Assembly: GCA_028877215.1 (NCBI GenBank)
Contig: JAPPFJ010000019.1
Span: forward strand, 34,581 to 98,580
Source: Gemmatimonadota bacterium
Lineage (GTDB): Bacteria; Latescibacterota; UBA2968; GCA-2709665
Direction of reading: 5' to 3'
DNA: 64,000 bases
Shown here: in pieces, positions 34,750 through 43,553 of the stretch
How positions within the stretch are numbered: the stretch's first letter is position 1
Layout of the letters: each line of letters opens with the position of its first letter
Translations under genes and position numbers: made by a program
The notes under the pieces: model-generated
Told to the model about the DNA's origin: nothing
The model's input: the letters and a program-made list of their open reading frames with translations, nothing else
Database searches by the model: none

Positions 34750-36222
34750 TTAAATCTCTTCAAACGGATACAGCGGTCGCCTGCGATGGTGAAAATCGAA
34801 CTTCCGCATATCCGCCGCCGTCGCGCCTGGCGTATCCACACGGATCAGTTCCGTGCACACGGGCGCGTATGCCGCCACGGGCGAATGCACCCCCTTGGCG
34901 ACGATTACGTCGAACGCGCCCGGTCGCAGATCGCAACTGGTCATCACGCCCAGACTCACCGGAACGACCCGCCGGGACGTCAGGCTGATGGTCAGGCCCG
35001 TGTCCGTGTCCACCACGGCGGTCCGCCCCATATCGAACGACGTCCGCCCGCCATGACGAATCTCGGACTCCCGAAACCGACCGCTGTAGATGCCCCGCAC
35101 CGTTACCGGCGCCTCCAGTGGCGGTCCGTGCAATTCGTCTGTCTTTCCACCCATCCGAAGGTTTATCCGATTGCCAACGCCCGCCGTGGCTGCCTTCGAT
35201 ACGGACTCCCCGTCGTACAGACACACGAACCCTCTGGCATTTCCGCGCCGGTGCAATTCGTGCGCAAGCATCGTGCCGTCCGCGGCCGACCCGCCACCCG
35301 AATTGTCTCCCATATCCAGCAGGCAGACCGGGCCATCTGTGGCCAGCGCCATATCGACGGCTTCCCGGATGCCGATGAACTCTCCCCTGAAATCACCGCG
35401 AAACGCGTGGAGATGATCCGCGAGTTCTCCGGCCACGGATTCCGCGAGGCGTGAATCTCCGTCCGTCACGGCAATCATCGCCGCGCCCATCTCGGGCACG
35501 TCGGAGTACGGGAATCCCAACACGATGCTGTTCGACAACACGCCCGGCCGTTCCAGAAGGCGATCGGCGAGTTCATACATCGGCCGGCACGGAGCGGAGC
35601 CCGTCAACTGTCTTTCAATATTGATGGCGATCGGGGGAAACGCCGCCGCCTGCGTGGGCCTGATCTCGCCTCGAAGCGTCCGCGCCATCAACCGCGCAGC
35701 CTGCAATCCCACCTCCTTCTGGTCTAGATGCGGGTTGCTGCGATAGGCAATCGTCGCGTCGCAGGCTGCAATCATCCTCGCCGAAAGGTTCGCGTGCGGA
35801 TCGATTGTGCAGATGATCGGCGTCTCCCCGCCGACTATGCGCCGGAGTCGCGACAGCCAGTATCCGTCGAGGTCCCGGTAGTCCTCTCCCTCACCCACGT
35901 TCGCCCCGTGGGGCGCCACCAGCCAGCCATCCAGTTCTCCAGCGCGGTCGACCTGTTCGAACATCATCTGCATCAACGCGTTGCAGGTGTCCTTCGTAAT
36001 CCGGCCGGAAGGCTCTGTACTCGCATAGAACAGTGGCACCGCTTCGATGCCCGACTCGGCCAGACCCGCGAAAAAACCGCTCACCTCGTTCAGCCCGCCT
36101 TCGAATACGTCCGCCACTTCGTTTCCAATGAGAATCCGGCTCGACCGGAACATCTCCAGCGTGGTGGGCGTACCGATGAATGTATTGGACTCGTGAACCA
36201 AAGAGAGAATGCCAACGCGCAT
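34750..36222 (-). CDS. M81 family metallopeptidase (MlrC-type)
   Basis: 490 residues, full length. The N-terminal domain starts with GILSLVHESNTFIG, containing the HES/TNTF metal-site motif (His10, Glu11). DPHANLSARM (about 141-150) supplies another ligand. The C-terminal MlrC_C domain (about 300-480) contains LLDMGDNSGGGSAADGT. MlrC acts last in microcystin breakdown, but most family members lie in small-molecule catabolic clusters and are probably amidohydrolases. ATG 36222 is the only good start. Likely first gene of an operon with the creatininase-family gene. Confidence 0.85.
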   Translation of the reverse strand: MRVGILSLVHESNTFIGTPTTLEMFRSSRILIGNEVADVFEGGLNEVSGFFAGLAESGIEAVPLFYASTEPSGRITKDTCNALMQMMFEQVDRAGELDGWLVAPHGANVGEGEDYRDLDGYWLSRLRRIVGGETPIICTIDPHANLSARMIAACDATIAYRSNPHLDQKEVGLQAARLMARTLRGEIRPTQAAAFPPIAINIERQLTGSAPCRPMYELADRLLERPGVLSNSIVLGFPYSDVPEMGAAMIAVTDGDSRLAESVAGELADHLHAFRGDFRGEFIGIREAVDMALATDGPVCLLDMGDNSGGGSAADGTMLAHELHRRGNARGFVCLYDGESVSKAATAGVGNRINLRMGGKTDELHGPPLEAPVTVRGIYSGRFRESEIRHGGRTSFDMGRTAVVDTDTGLTISLTSRRVVPVSLGVMTSCDLRPGAFDVIVAKGVHSPVAAYAPVCTELIRVDTPGATAADMRKFDFHHRRRPLYPFEEI

Positions 36223-36635
36223 ATCAGAAAATCCAGGTCCTGTCAGATGGATGTGGACTAAGATGAGAGCCGATTTTCAATATAGAATTCGACTTGCCTT
36301 AAATCAAATGGTTCTTCGTCCGTTTCCGACGCACGAAGGAGTCGGTTATGCAACCTGCACTAACCCGGCGGTTCAGGTCCGCTTATGTATTTGACTCCAA
36401 ATTAACTTTATAAACCATTTTATAGTATCGAAGGTATTTGAACAAAAATAACTAATGGATTCGTCTTGCCATTGCAACGTAAATACTTTATATTGGAACC
36501 AGATAGGATAAGTCCGGCTTATTGTTAAGGGTCGGTTTGGGAAACCATACTCGAGCGGGCGCGCCGTGTCATACGCACCTGACGCCGGCCACTCAGACCT
36601 GCGGCTGCCGGAGCGCATCGATTCCAGAGGGGCTG
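36223..36635. other. Divergent intergenic region with AT-rich promoter island
   Basis: 413 bp between the M81 gene (-) and the CBS gene (+). The stretch 36380-36500 is strikingly AT-rich for this genome and holds the promoter listed next; the frame that extends upstream of the CBS gene is not coding. Confidence 0.6.
36466..36494 (+). promoter_or_regulatory. Candidate sigma70 promoter for CBS-korAB operon
   Basis: TTGCCA (36466-36471), 17-nt spacer, TATATT (36489-36494), about 140 bp upstream of the CBS gene. Confidence 0.55.
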
Positions 36636-37103
36636 ATGGACCTTAAAGAGAGTATTCACACCGCACCGATCACCCAGGTCGACCTGTCGTACTACGTCGA
36701 GACGGAACATGGCACGCGAGCGGGCGACGTGGTCGAAAAGATGAAGGCGAGCCACCGGAAGTGCGCGCTTGTCATGAGACACGGCCGGCTGATCGGCATC
36801 TTCACCGAACGCGATATCATGAAGAAAGTGGCGGGCAATCCGGATAGCGGCAACGCGCCGATCGACGACCTGATGACGCCCGGTCCTGAAACGATCGACG
36901 CGGACATGAATATCCTGGACGCAACCCGGGTGATCGCCTCGAACCGTTACCGGTACATGCCGGTAACGAACAGAGAGGGCAAGGTCCTGGGCACATTGAC
37001 CTATTATGCCATCATCAAATACATCTGCGATTATTTTCCGCAGGAAATCTACAACCAGCCGCCCGTGCCGGACGTGTTTGCCAAGGCCCGCGCCGGCGCT
37101 TAG
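36636..37103 (+). CDS. Two-CBS-domain protein
   Basis: 155 residues from ATG 36636, which follows AGAGGGG at 36626; the open frame upstream has no coding character. Two CBS motifs form one Bateman module: residues about 15-75 (GIFTERDIMKKVAG) and about 80-140 (VIASNRYRYMPVTNREG, ending LTYYAIIKYICDYFP). Such modules bind adenine nucleotides or S-adenosylmethionine. It is the first gene before korA (57 bp gap), and korB downstream carries a fused pair of CBS domains, so a nucleotide-sensing control of the oxidoreductase is likely. Confidence 0.85.
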   Translation: MDLKESIHTAPITQVDLSYYVETEHGTRAGDVVEKMKASHRKCALVMRHGRLIGIFTERDIMKKVAGNPDSGNAPIDDLMTPGPETIDADMNILDATRVIASNRYRYMPVTNREGKVLGTLTYYAIIKYICDYFPQEIYNQPPVPDVFAKARAGA

Positions 37104-37160
37104 CGCGGCTGGACTCCGTAATTGGATCCGCAGCCCCAGGAAACCGGGAGGTCGATACAG

Positions 37161-39035
37161 ATGGCCGAAACAGTCGTCGAGGAAATTGACGCAAAGGCCG
37201 ATTTGCTGGACGAATTGACGGAGGTCGAATCCATCGCGGTCCGGTTTGCCGGCGACTCGGGCGACGGCAGCCAGTTCGTCGGCGGTGAGTTCGCCAACAC
37301 GTCCGCCATTGTGGGCAATGACATCAGTACCATGCCGGACTTCCCGGCCGAAATCCGTGCGCCCGCGGGCACATTGCCGGGAATCAGCGGGTTTCAGGTA
37401 CGCATTTCAAGCGAAGACATCTACACACCCGGAGACGAGCCGCAGGTGCTCGTTGCAATGAATCCGGCCGCGCTGAAGGCCAACCTCCCGGACCTGCCGC
37501 ACGGGGGTGTGGTGATCACCAATACGAACAACTTCACGCGAAACAACCTGCGCAAGGCCGGCTACGATACCGATCCGCTGGAAGACGGATCGCTGGAGGG
37601 TTTTCGCGTTTGCCAAGTGCCTCTGACAACCCTGCACAAGAAGGCCGTTGCCGGCATCGAAGGCCTGTCCAACCGGCAGGTCGATATGATGAAGAACTGC
37701 TTCGCCCTCGGCCTTGCATACTGGATCTTCGACCGCCCTCTGGAACCGACGATCCGCATGCTGGAAGAAAAATTCGCCAGCCGCCCCAACGTCGTCGAAG
37801 GAAACGTAACCACCCTGAAGGCCGGGTATAACTACGGGGAAACGACCGAACAGTTTCAGTTCAGGTACAGGATACCCCGAGCCGTGGTCGAACCCGGCAC
37901 GTATCGCGCCGTGACCGGCGCCCAGGCCACCGCGATGGGATTCGTCACCGCGGCACACAAGGCCGGCAAGACCCTCTTTTATGGCAGCTATCCCATCACG
38001 CCCGCCAGCGTCCTGCTCGAAGCGCTTGCGGCCCTGAAGAACTTCGACGTGCGCACGTTCCAGGCCGAAGACGAAATCGCAGCCATCGGTTCCGCCATCG
38101 GCGCCGCATTCGGGGGGGCGTTCGCCGCAACCGGTACGAGCGGTCCCGGTGTCGCGCTCAAGAGCGAGGCCATCAACCTCGCCCTGGTTCTCGAATTGCC
38201 ACTGGTGGTCGCGAACTTTCAGCGGGGCGGTCCCAGTACGGGGCTTCCTACGAAAACGGAACAGTCCGACCTGCTCCAGTGCATGTTCGGCCGCAACGGC
38301 GAAAGCCCGATTCCCATTGTCGCCCCGGCCACGGCCTCCGATTGCTTCCATCTGGGTATCGAGGCCTTTCGTATCGCCGTTGAAAGCATGTCACCGGTCT
38401 TCTTCCTGTCCGACGGCTATCTTAACAACAGTTCCGAACCCTGGAAGATTCCCGATCCGAATGAAATCGACGCCATCGCCTTCGAACATCAAACGGATCC
38501 TGAAGATTTTCAGCCATATATGAGGAATGCGCAGACCCTCTCGCGTCCGTGGGCGCTTCCCGGAACGCCGGGTATGGAACACCGCATCGGCGGACTGGGC
38601 AAGCAGGACGGCACCGGAAACGTCTCATACGATCCAAAGGACCACGAACACATGGTCAGGGTCAGGGCTGAAAAAGTGGCGCGAATCGCCAATCGCATTC
38701 CAGGTCAGGATGTGTACGGTCCATCGGCCGGCGACGTGCTTGTCGTCGGTTGGGGCAGCACTTTCGGCGCCATCAGGTCCGCCGTCCGCAGGGCGGTCTC
38801 CAACGGCCGGTCCGTCGCGCACGCCCACGTCCGATACCTGAACCCGTTTCCGGCGAACCTGGAAAGCCTGCTTCTACGCTATCGAAAGATCCTGGTGCCG
38901 GAAATCAACGGCGGGCAGCTTTCGCTGCTTCTGAATGCCAGGTATCCTCTGCGCGTCATCAGCTATCCCAAAGTTCAGGGGCAGCCATTCAAGATTTCCG
39001 AGATCGCGGATAAAATCCACGAATTACTGGACTAG
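37161..39035 (+). CDS. korA: 2-oxoacid:ferredoxin oxidoreductase, fused gamma-alpha subunit
   Basis: 624 residues from ATG 37161, preceded by GGGAGGT at 37147-37153. The N-terminal part (about 25-200) is the gamma domain with RFAGDSGDGSQFVGGEFA. The rest is the alpha subunit: YGSYPITPASVLLEAL (about 274-289), GTSGPGVALKSEA (about 327-339) and GGPSTGLPTKTEQSDL (about 355-370), the typical pyrimidine-domain motifs of KorA. With KorB it converts a 2-oxoacid such as 2-oxoglutarate and CoA to acyl-CoA, CO2 and reduced ferredoxin, or the reverse. The stop codon is directly followed by a MITE. Confidence 0.9.
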   Translation: MAETVVEEIDAKADLLDELTEVESIAVRFAGDSGDGSQFVGGEFANTSAIVGNDISTMPDFPAEIRAPAGTLPGISGFQVRISSEDIYTPGDEPQVLVAMNPAALKANLPDLPHGGVVITNTNNFTRNNLRKAGYDTDPLEDGSLEGFRVCQVPLTTLHKKAVAGIEGLSNRQVDMMKNCFALGLAYWIFDRPLEPTIRMLEEKFASRPNVVEGNVTTLKAGYNYGETTEQFQFRYRIPRAVVEPGTYRAVTGAQATAMGFVTAAHKAGKTLFYGSYPITPASVLLEALAALKNFDVRTFQAEDEIAAIGSAIGAAFGGAFAATGTSGPGVALKSEAINLALVLELPLVVANFQRGGPSTGLPTKTEQSDLLQCMFGRNGESPIPIVAPATASDCFHLGIEAFRIAVESMSPVFFLSDGYLNNSSEPWKIPDPNEIDAIAFEHQTDPEDFQPYMRNAQTLSRPWALPGTPGMEHRIGGLGKQDGTGNVSYDPKDHEHMVRVRAEKVARIANRIPGQDVYGPSAGDVLVVGWGSTFGAIRSAVRRAVSNGRSVAHAHVRYLNPFPANLESLLLRYRKILVPEINGGQLSLLLNARYPLRVISYPKVQGQPFKISEIADKIHELLD

Positions 39036-39197
39036 CAGCCCGTTGAAAAAGCCCATCCGGGCTGTGGCCGGCTCTTGTGGCCGAATTACTGCGTTGCGCT
39101 CCCTCACCGAATCCCCAGAGTCGCTTCCGTCGCGCGCCTTGTCTACGGCCACGATAGCTCGGCCTCGCCTGCAGAGCGACTTTATCAACGGACTGTT
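39036..39197. mobile_element. MITE-like element, copy 1
   Basis: About 162 bp with imperfect terminal inverted repeats (left CAGCCCGTTGAAAAAGCCC; right TTTATCAACGGACTGTT). No coding capacity. It begins right after the korA stop codon and separates korA from korB. Confidence 0.7.
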
Positions 39198-39228
39198 AGA
39201 CCGTATCCTTGAATCTGGAGAACGATCC

Positions 39229-40788
39229 ATGGCCGAAGCCGCATTGGATTCACTACAACTGACGCGTAAAGATTTCGTATCGGACCAGGAAGTCCGCTGG
39301 TGCCCCGGATGCGGGGACTACGCCATTCTGGCACAGATGCAGCGGGTGCTGCCGGAACTCGGAATTCCCCGGGAACAGATCGTCTTCATCTCCGGAATCG
39401 GTTGTTCCAGCCGGTTTCCGTACTACATGAACACGTATGGCGTGCATTCCATCCACGGACGCGCGCCAACCCTCGCCTCGGGCCTGAAAGTGGCCAATCC
39501 GGACCTGCACGTGTGGGTCATCACCGGAGACGGCGACGGGCTTTCCATCGGCGGCAACCATCTGCTGCATATCCTGCGCAGGAACGTGGACGTGAACATC
39601 ATTCTCTTCAACAATCGCATCTACGGCCTCACCAAGGGGCAGTACTCGCCCACGTCGCTGCCGGGCCACAAGACTTATTCGTCGCCGATGGGCTCCATCG
39701 AACAGTCCTTCAATCCCATCTCCGTTGCCATTGGCGCCGAGGCCACCTTTGTCGCGCGGTCCGTCGACAGGAATACCAAGCACCTTGCCGAAATGCTCCG
39801 CCGGGCGGCCGCCCACAAGGGCACCTCGTTTGTCGAAATCTACCAGAACTGCAACATCTACAACGATGGCGCGTGGTTCCACATTACCGAAGCCGATGTC
39901 AAGGACGATAATACGTTAATTCTCGAAAACGGTCAGCCGATGATTTTCGGAAAGGAGCTGGACAAGGGTGTTCGGATGAACGATCTGCGGCCGGAAGTCG
40001 TGTCACTCGGGAACGGCGCATCCGAAGACGATTTGCTGGTACACGATGAATCCGCGGACCCGCCCGCGCTGGCCTACATGCTCAGCCGCATGGAATATCC
40101 CGATTTTCCGGTGCCGTTAGGCGTCCTGCGTTGCGTGGACCGGCCGGTCTACGAAGAGGAGATACTCGCGCAGGGGCGCGCGGCCGTCAGTCAGCAGGGG
40201 GAAGCCGATCTGTCCGCGCTGTATCATGCCGCGGATACCTGGGTCGTTTCGGAAGAGGACAGCATTCCGACCGAGCGTGACGTCGTGGAGGAGGAAATCG
40301 AGACGGATATCCCGGATATCATACCGGGAATCGGCGGAGAGGATCCAATAGACCCGAAGGGCGAATTCGAGCGTCTGGTCATCGATCCCATCTCCACGGT
40401 AGCGCTCCATCTCCCGGAATTCATCGCGCCGGGCGCCTCGATGCTGGAAGCCATGGCGCTGATGGAGGAAAAAGATGCCGGCTGCCTGCTGGTTTCCGAA
40501 GACGGCGTGACGCTTCAGGGTATCCTGGCCGAGGGTGACTTCTTCGTCAAAGTCGTCGGCAACGACATGGACCTGGCAACGACTCCCGTCGAAGACGTGA
40601 TGACGCCCAATCCCACAACCATGAGATTGTCCGACCCGATCGGATACGCGCTGCACCTCATGGACCTGCACGGCTACCGGCATATCCCGGTTGTCGACCA
40701 CAGCGGGAGGGTCGTCAAGGTGATCTCGTTCAGGGCGGCTCTCGAATTCTTCGCTCAGCTTTATGACAATGGCGCAAACGGCAGCTGA
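39229..40788 (+). CDS. korB: 2-oxoacid:ferredoxin oxidoreductase beta subunit fused to a CBS pair
   Basis: 519 residues from ATG 39229 (weak GGAG upstream). Residues about 10-290 form the TPP-binding beta subunit: RWCPGCGDYAIL (about 23-34, CxxC), ISGIGCSSRFPYY, and the TPP/Mg motif TGDGDGLSIGGNH with NNRIYGLTKGQYSPTS. Normal KorB ends near residue 290-340. Here a linker rich in Asp/Glu (about 330-385) leads into two CBS domains (about 390-519; AGCLLVSEDG, VEDVMTPNPTTM, GYRHIPVVDHSGR). The fusion suggests direct allosteric control by an adenine nucleotide. A strong terminator follows. Confidence 0.9.
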   Translation: MAEAALDSLQLTRKDFVSDQEVRWCPGCGDYAILAQMQRVLPELGIPREQIVFISGIGCSSRFPYYMNTYGVHSIHGRAPTLASGLKVANPDLHVWVITGDGDGLSIGGNHLLHILRRNVDVNIILFNNRIYGLTKGQYSPTSLPGHKTYSSPMGSIEQSFNPISVAIGAEATFVARSVDRNTKHLAEMLRRAAAHKGTSFVEIYQNCNIYNDGAWFHITEADVKDDNTLILENGQPMIFGKELDKGVRMNDLRPEVVSLGNGASEDDLLVHDESADPPALAYMLSRMEYPDFPVPLGVLRCVDRPVYEEEILAQGRAAVSQQGEADLSALYHAADTWVVSEEDSIPTERDVVEEEIETDIPDIIPGIGGEDPIDPKGEFERLVIDPISTVALHLPEFIAPGASMLEAMALMEEKDAGCLLVSEDGVTLQGILAEGDFFVKVVGNDMDLATTPVEDVMTPNPTTMRLSDPIGYALHLMDLHGYRHIPVVDHSGRVVKVISFRAALEFFAQLYDNGANGS

Positions 40789-40816
40789 TTCAGGCGCCCC
40801 GTCAGACTAAACTGGA

Positions 40817-40852
40817 GGAGCCCCGGACATCCGCGTCCGGGGCTCCTTTTTT
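40817..40852 (+). terminator. Rho-independent terminator after korB
   Basis: Perfect 12-bp stem GGAGCCCCGGAC / GTCCGGGGCTCC with a 6-nt loop, followed by six T residues. Confidence 0.93.
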
Positions 40853-40928
40853 GCAGGGGACTCCAGTTAAACGAACGAACCTGGCGACGGGCGGCAAGGT
40901 AAACCGCGAATGCCGCTCCTCGGGTCAC

Positions 40929-41393
40929 TCAACCGTCCTGTGGCCGATTGTATACCACCTTCGCCACCAGGTCATGGGGAAATTCATCCATTCTTCCCGG
41001 TCCCAGACGCTCCACCTCCACCCTCCCGGTCTCTATATTCCGCCTGAGTGCGCCGACATCCACACCCAGAAACAGGCCGGGAAACTGTTTCAACTTGAAG
41101 TATGCGTTGTTATAGTGCTTCACCGCCCCGTGATAGATCCCGCGTCGAAGCTGATGGTACGCCGCGGCAAGCTGGATCAGGCCCTGAAAGAAAATCCGAC
41201 TCGGTTCGGTATGTCTGCGCCACACCTGCTCCCAGGCCTCGTGGCTCTCCCAGTGCTCGCGGCAGTTGAAGAGCGCAACGCCTCTTTCGAAGTCCGCCCA
41301 ATCCTCAACCGACATCGCGGGTTCAACCACGTCGGCAGAACTGATGAGGTATGCCTGCTTCATCCGCGCCGATTTCAGGTCGGAACCTCGCAC
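40929..41393 (-). CDS. DUF309 domain protein
   Basis: 154 residues from GTG 41393, which is preceded by GGGAGGA on the coding strand with about 7 nt spacing. The DUF309 signature is present at about 38-85: FNCREHWESHEAWEQVWR followed by IFFQGLIQLAAAYHQLRRG, a helical bundle with a probable metal or ligand site (the HExxE-like EHWESHEAWE). Function of the family is unknown. Starts 3 nt after the stop of the M14-type gene, so they are co-transcribed. Confidence 0.82.
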   Translation of the reverse strand: MRGSDLKSARMKQAYLISSADVVEPAMSVEDWADFERGVALFNCREHWESHEAWEQVWRRHTEPSRIFFQGLIQLAAAYHQLRRGIYHGAVKHYNNAYFKLKQFPGLFLGVDVGALRRNIETGRVEVERLGPGRMDEFPHDLVAKVVYNRPQDG

Positions 41394-41396
41394 GCG

Positions 41397-42134
41397 CTAT
41401 CCTCCCGAGTGCACTTCGAACATCGTCTCCAGCGCCGTCAGATGCGCCTGGACCCTTACATCCATCGCCATCGTCGACGGCGTCTCCGAGGTAATCAGAC
41501 GATCGGTATACGACTGTTTGAACAACACGATCGGCACACCGCCGCCAAGACGCCGCTTTTCCACCTCAAGGTTCGGAAATATCACGCCGTTCAATGCCGT
41601 TTCGCCTTCGATTTCCGGTTGAGTATTCAGCGGGCAGACCCCTGAAACCTGTTTCGTAATCCGGGGTCCCGCGGGCGGGAGTCCGCGAACCTGTTCGTAG
41701 AGATAGTACCCGGGGCTCTCCCAGTCTTCGTGAAGGTCCATTACCGCCGCGAACTTCCTCCCTCGAATGAATCGCTTCAAAAGGCCGATTTCCGGTACGT
41801 CCTCACGAAGGAATGCCCAGTTGATGTCCACGTCCTGGGCATTCGACCGGGTATTGTGAACATATCCGTAGGGGTTCAGGCAGGGTATCACGAAAAACCG
41901 GAATCGATCCAGCCATTGCGTGCAGCCGGTCTCCAGAAAAACCAGAGCCCCCTCCGTTCCCGCCGGTTCGTCGCCGTGGGTTCCACCGTTGATGTAGATC
42001 GCGGGCAGCGTCGGGTCATTGCCGGAGGTTGCGCAATAGACAGGAAGGCCGTTTATGCGGTCCAACACATGGATTCCGATGCCCCGCTGTGAAAGCGCCT
42101 CGGTGCGCCTGACAATGTCATTGTAGTCGCGCAT
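41397..42134 (-). CDS. M14-type deacylase (succinylglutamate desuccinylase/aspartoacylase-like)
   Basis: 245 residues. Zinc carboxypeptidase-fold motifs are visible: GGTHGDEPAGTEGA (residues about 50-63, HxxE zinc ligands), NPYGYVHNTRSNAQDVDINWAF (about 88-108, substrate-binding Asn/Arg) and MDLHEDWES (about 133-141, third zinc His and acid). The length and the DLHED motif fit the AstE/aspartoacylase-like branch rather than secreted carboxypeptidases; no signal peptide. Substrate unknown. Lies between a sulfatase-fold gene and DUF309 on the same strand. Confidence 0.8.
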   Translation of the reverse strand: MRDYNDIVRRTEALSQRGIGIHVLDRINGLPVYCATSGNDPTLPAIYINGGTHGDEPAGTEGALVFLETGCTQWLDRFRFFVIPCLNPYGYVHNTRSNAQDVDINWAFLREDVPEIGLLKRFIRGRKFAAVMDLHEDWESPGYYLYEQVRGLPPAGPRITKQVSGVCPLNTQPEIEGETALNGVIFPNLEVEKRRLGGGVPIVLFKQSYTDRLITSETPSTMAMDVRVQAHLTALETMFEVHSGG

Positions 42135-42179
42135 AAAGGTTCACCCTATTCACCCCAGCCACCTCGACAATCGCGGGAT

Positions 42180-43499
42180 TCAGGCGAACATCTCCCTGCC
42201 GAGCGTAATCCCATGCGCTTCGACGGGGTCTACGGTTCTTCCGCCTCGGGCAAGACGCCGGGACAATTCCGAGGCCAGAATTTCACCCATCTCACGCGTC
42301 TTTTCGGGAAGTTCCAGCGCCAGGTTCCGCTGCTCGGAAGGATCGTTGTTCAAATCATACAGCTCCCGCATGGGATTGCCGTAAAAGTCCGGCTCGAGTG
42401 CGGCGATCAGCTTCCACCCGGCCTTGCACACGGCCCACTTGGCCATCCAGGTGCATTCCTGGGAAAGAAGAAGCTCCCCTTCTTCCCGATCCGATCCGCC
42501 GCGTATGAACGGGAGCAGCGAACGCCCGTCCATCCTGCGCGGAGCCGGCAGCCCGGCGCCTTCCAGCACCGTCGGAGCGATATCCGTGAGTTGAGCCAGG
42601 GACCGGATGCGGCTTCCATTGAACCCGGCCGCCGGCCACCGCACAATCAGCGGGACCCGTATATCGCTCTCGTACAATCCATGGTGATCGAAGTAGATAC
42701 CGTGCTCACCCAGTTCCTCGCCGTGGTCGCTGAATATGAACACCGCCGTTTCCTCCGCGATACCCAGGTCCTCAAGCGCCCCCAGCAATTCCCGGACTCC
42801 GTCGTCTACGCATCTCACCTCGGCGTCGTACTGGCTCCGTACGAATTCGATGTCGGTGATCTGCGCGCCCGCCGCATCCGGCCACTCGGACGCCATCCGC
42901 CCCAGCCAGCCGGATGTCCACCAGCTTCTCAGGGGCCGCCGGTAGAATTCGTCCAGGCTGCCCCTGTTTTCTACCGTTGGATCGCTGGTGTAAAAAAGGT
43001 CCCTGTACGCCACGGGAGGCATGTACGGCGTGTGGGGATCCCAATAGTGTACGAAGAGAAAGAACGGCTCGCGGTCGCGGGCATTCAGCCAATCGAGGGC
43101 CAGCTCGTTGAACCGAAAGCACTCGGGATAACTTCCCGCTTCCCTCGGATTCAGGCAGGCGCCGAAACCCCGGGAAAACCAGGGCTTGTGATGATCCGCG
43201 AGATTGTCCACCGCTGCCGTGGCGTAGCCGGCCCGCTGCAGGAATTCGGGCAGAAAAGGCGCGGCCTCCCCCAGGGACCAGCGTCCCCGATGCGCTACGA
43301 TCCCATGCGTGGTGGGCCACTGTCCGGTGAACATGCAGGTAAACGAGGGTTGCGTGGGTATGGACGGCGCATAGCAGTTATCGAACACCGCCGACCGGCG
43401 TGCAACCGCATCGATGAATGGCGTGGTTGGCCGGTCATAACCGTAGCATCCGAGCCGGTCCGCTCGCAGGCTGTCGACGGCTATCATCAGGAAATTCAT
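42180..43499 (-). CDS. Sulfatase-fold hydrolase lacking the formylglycine Cys/Ser
   Basis: 439 residues. Alkaline-phosphatase/sulfatase fold: metal-binding Asp in IAVDSLRADRLGCYGY (residues 7-22), FSDHGEELGEHGIYFDHH (about 259-276) with the Asp-His pair, and TPFIDAVARRSAVFDNCYA before the nucleophile region. That region reads PSIPTQPSFTCMFTG: the C/S-x-P-S/A-R sulfatase signature is replaced by T-Q-P-S-F. Such proteins usually use Thr as nucleophile (phosphodiesterase/phosphatase branch) rather than formylglycine. No signal peptide, so cytoplasmic action is likely. The long + strand frame opposite is an antisense artefact. Confidence 0.85.
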   Translation of the reverse strand: MNFLMIAVDSLRADRLGCYGYDRPTTPFIDAVARRSAVFDNCYAPSIPTQPSFTCMFTGQWPTTHGIVAHRGRWSLGEAAPFLPEFLQRAGYATAAVDNLADHHKPWFSRGFGACLNPREAGSYPECFRFNELALDWLNARDREPFFLFVHYWDPHTPYMPPVAYRDLFYTSDPTVENRGSLDEFYRRPLRSWWTSGWLGRMASEWPDAAGAQITDIEFVRSQYDAEVRCVDDGVRELLGALEDLGIAEETAVFIFSDHGEELGEHGIYFDHHGLYESDIRVPLIVRWPAAGFNGSRIRSLAQLTDIAPTVLEGAGLPAPRRMDGRSLLPFIRGGSDREEGELLLSQECTWMAKWAVCKAGWKLIAALEPDFYGNPMRELYDLNNDPSEQRNLALELPEKTREMGEILASELSRRLARGGRTVDPVEAHGITLGREMFA

Positions 43500-43553
43500 C
43501 CGCGCGCCTTCACGGTAGGTCCGGACATTCGAAGAAACCCGTGGACGTTTTTC

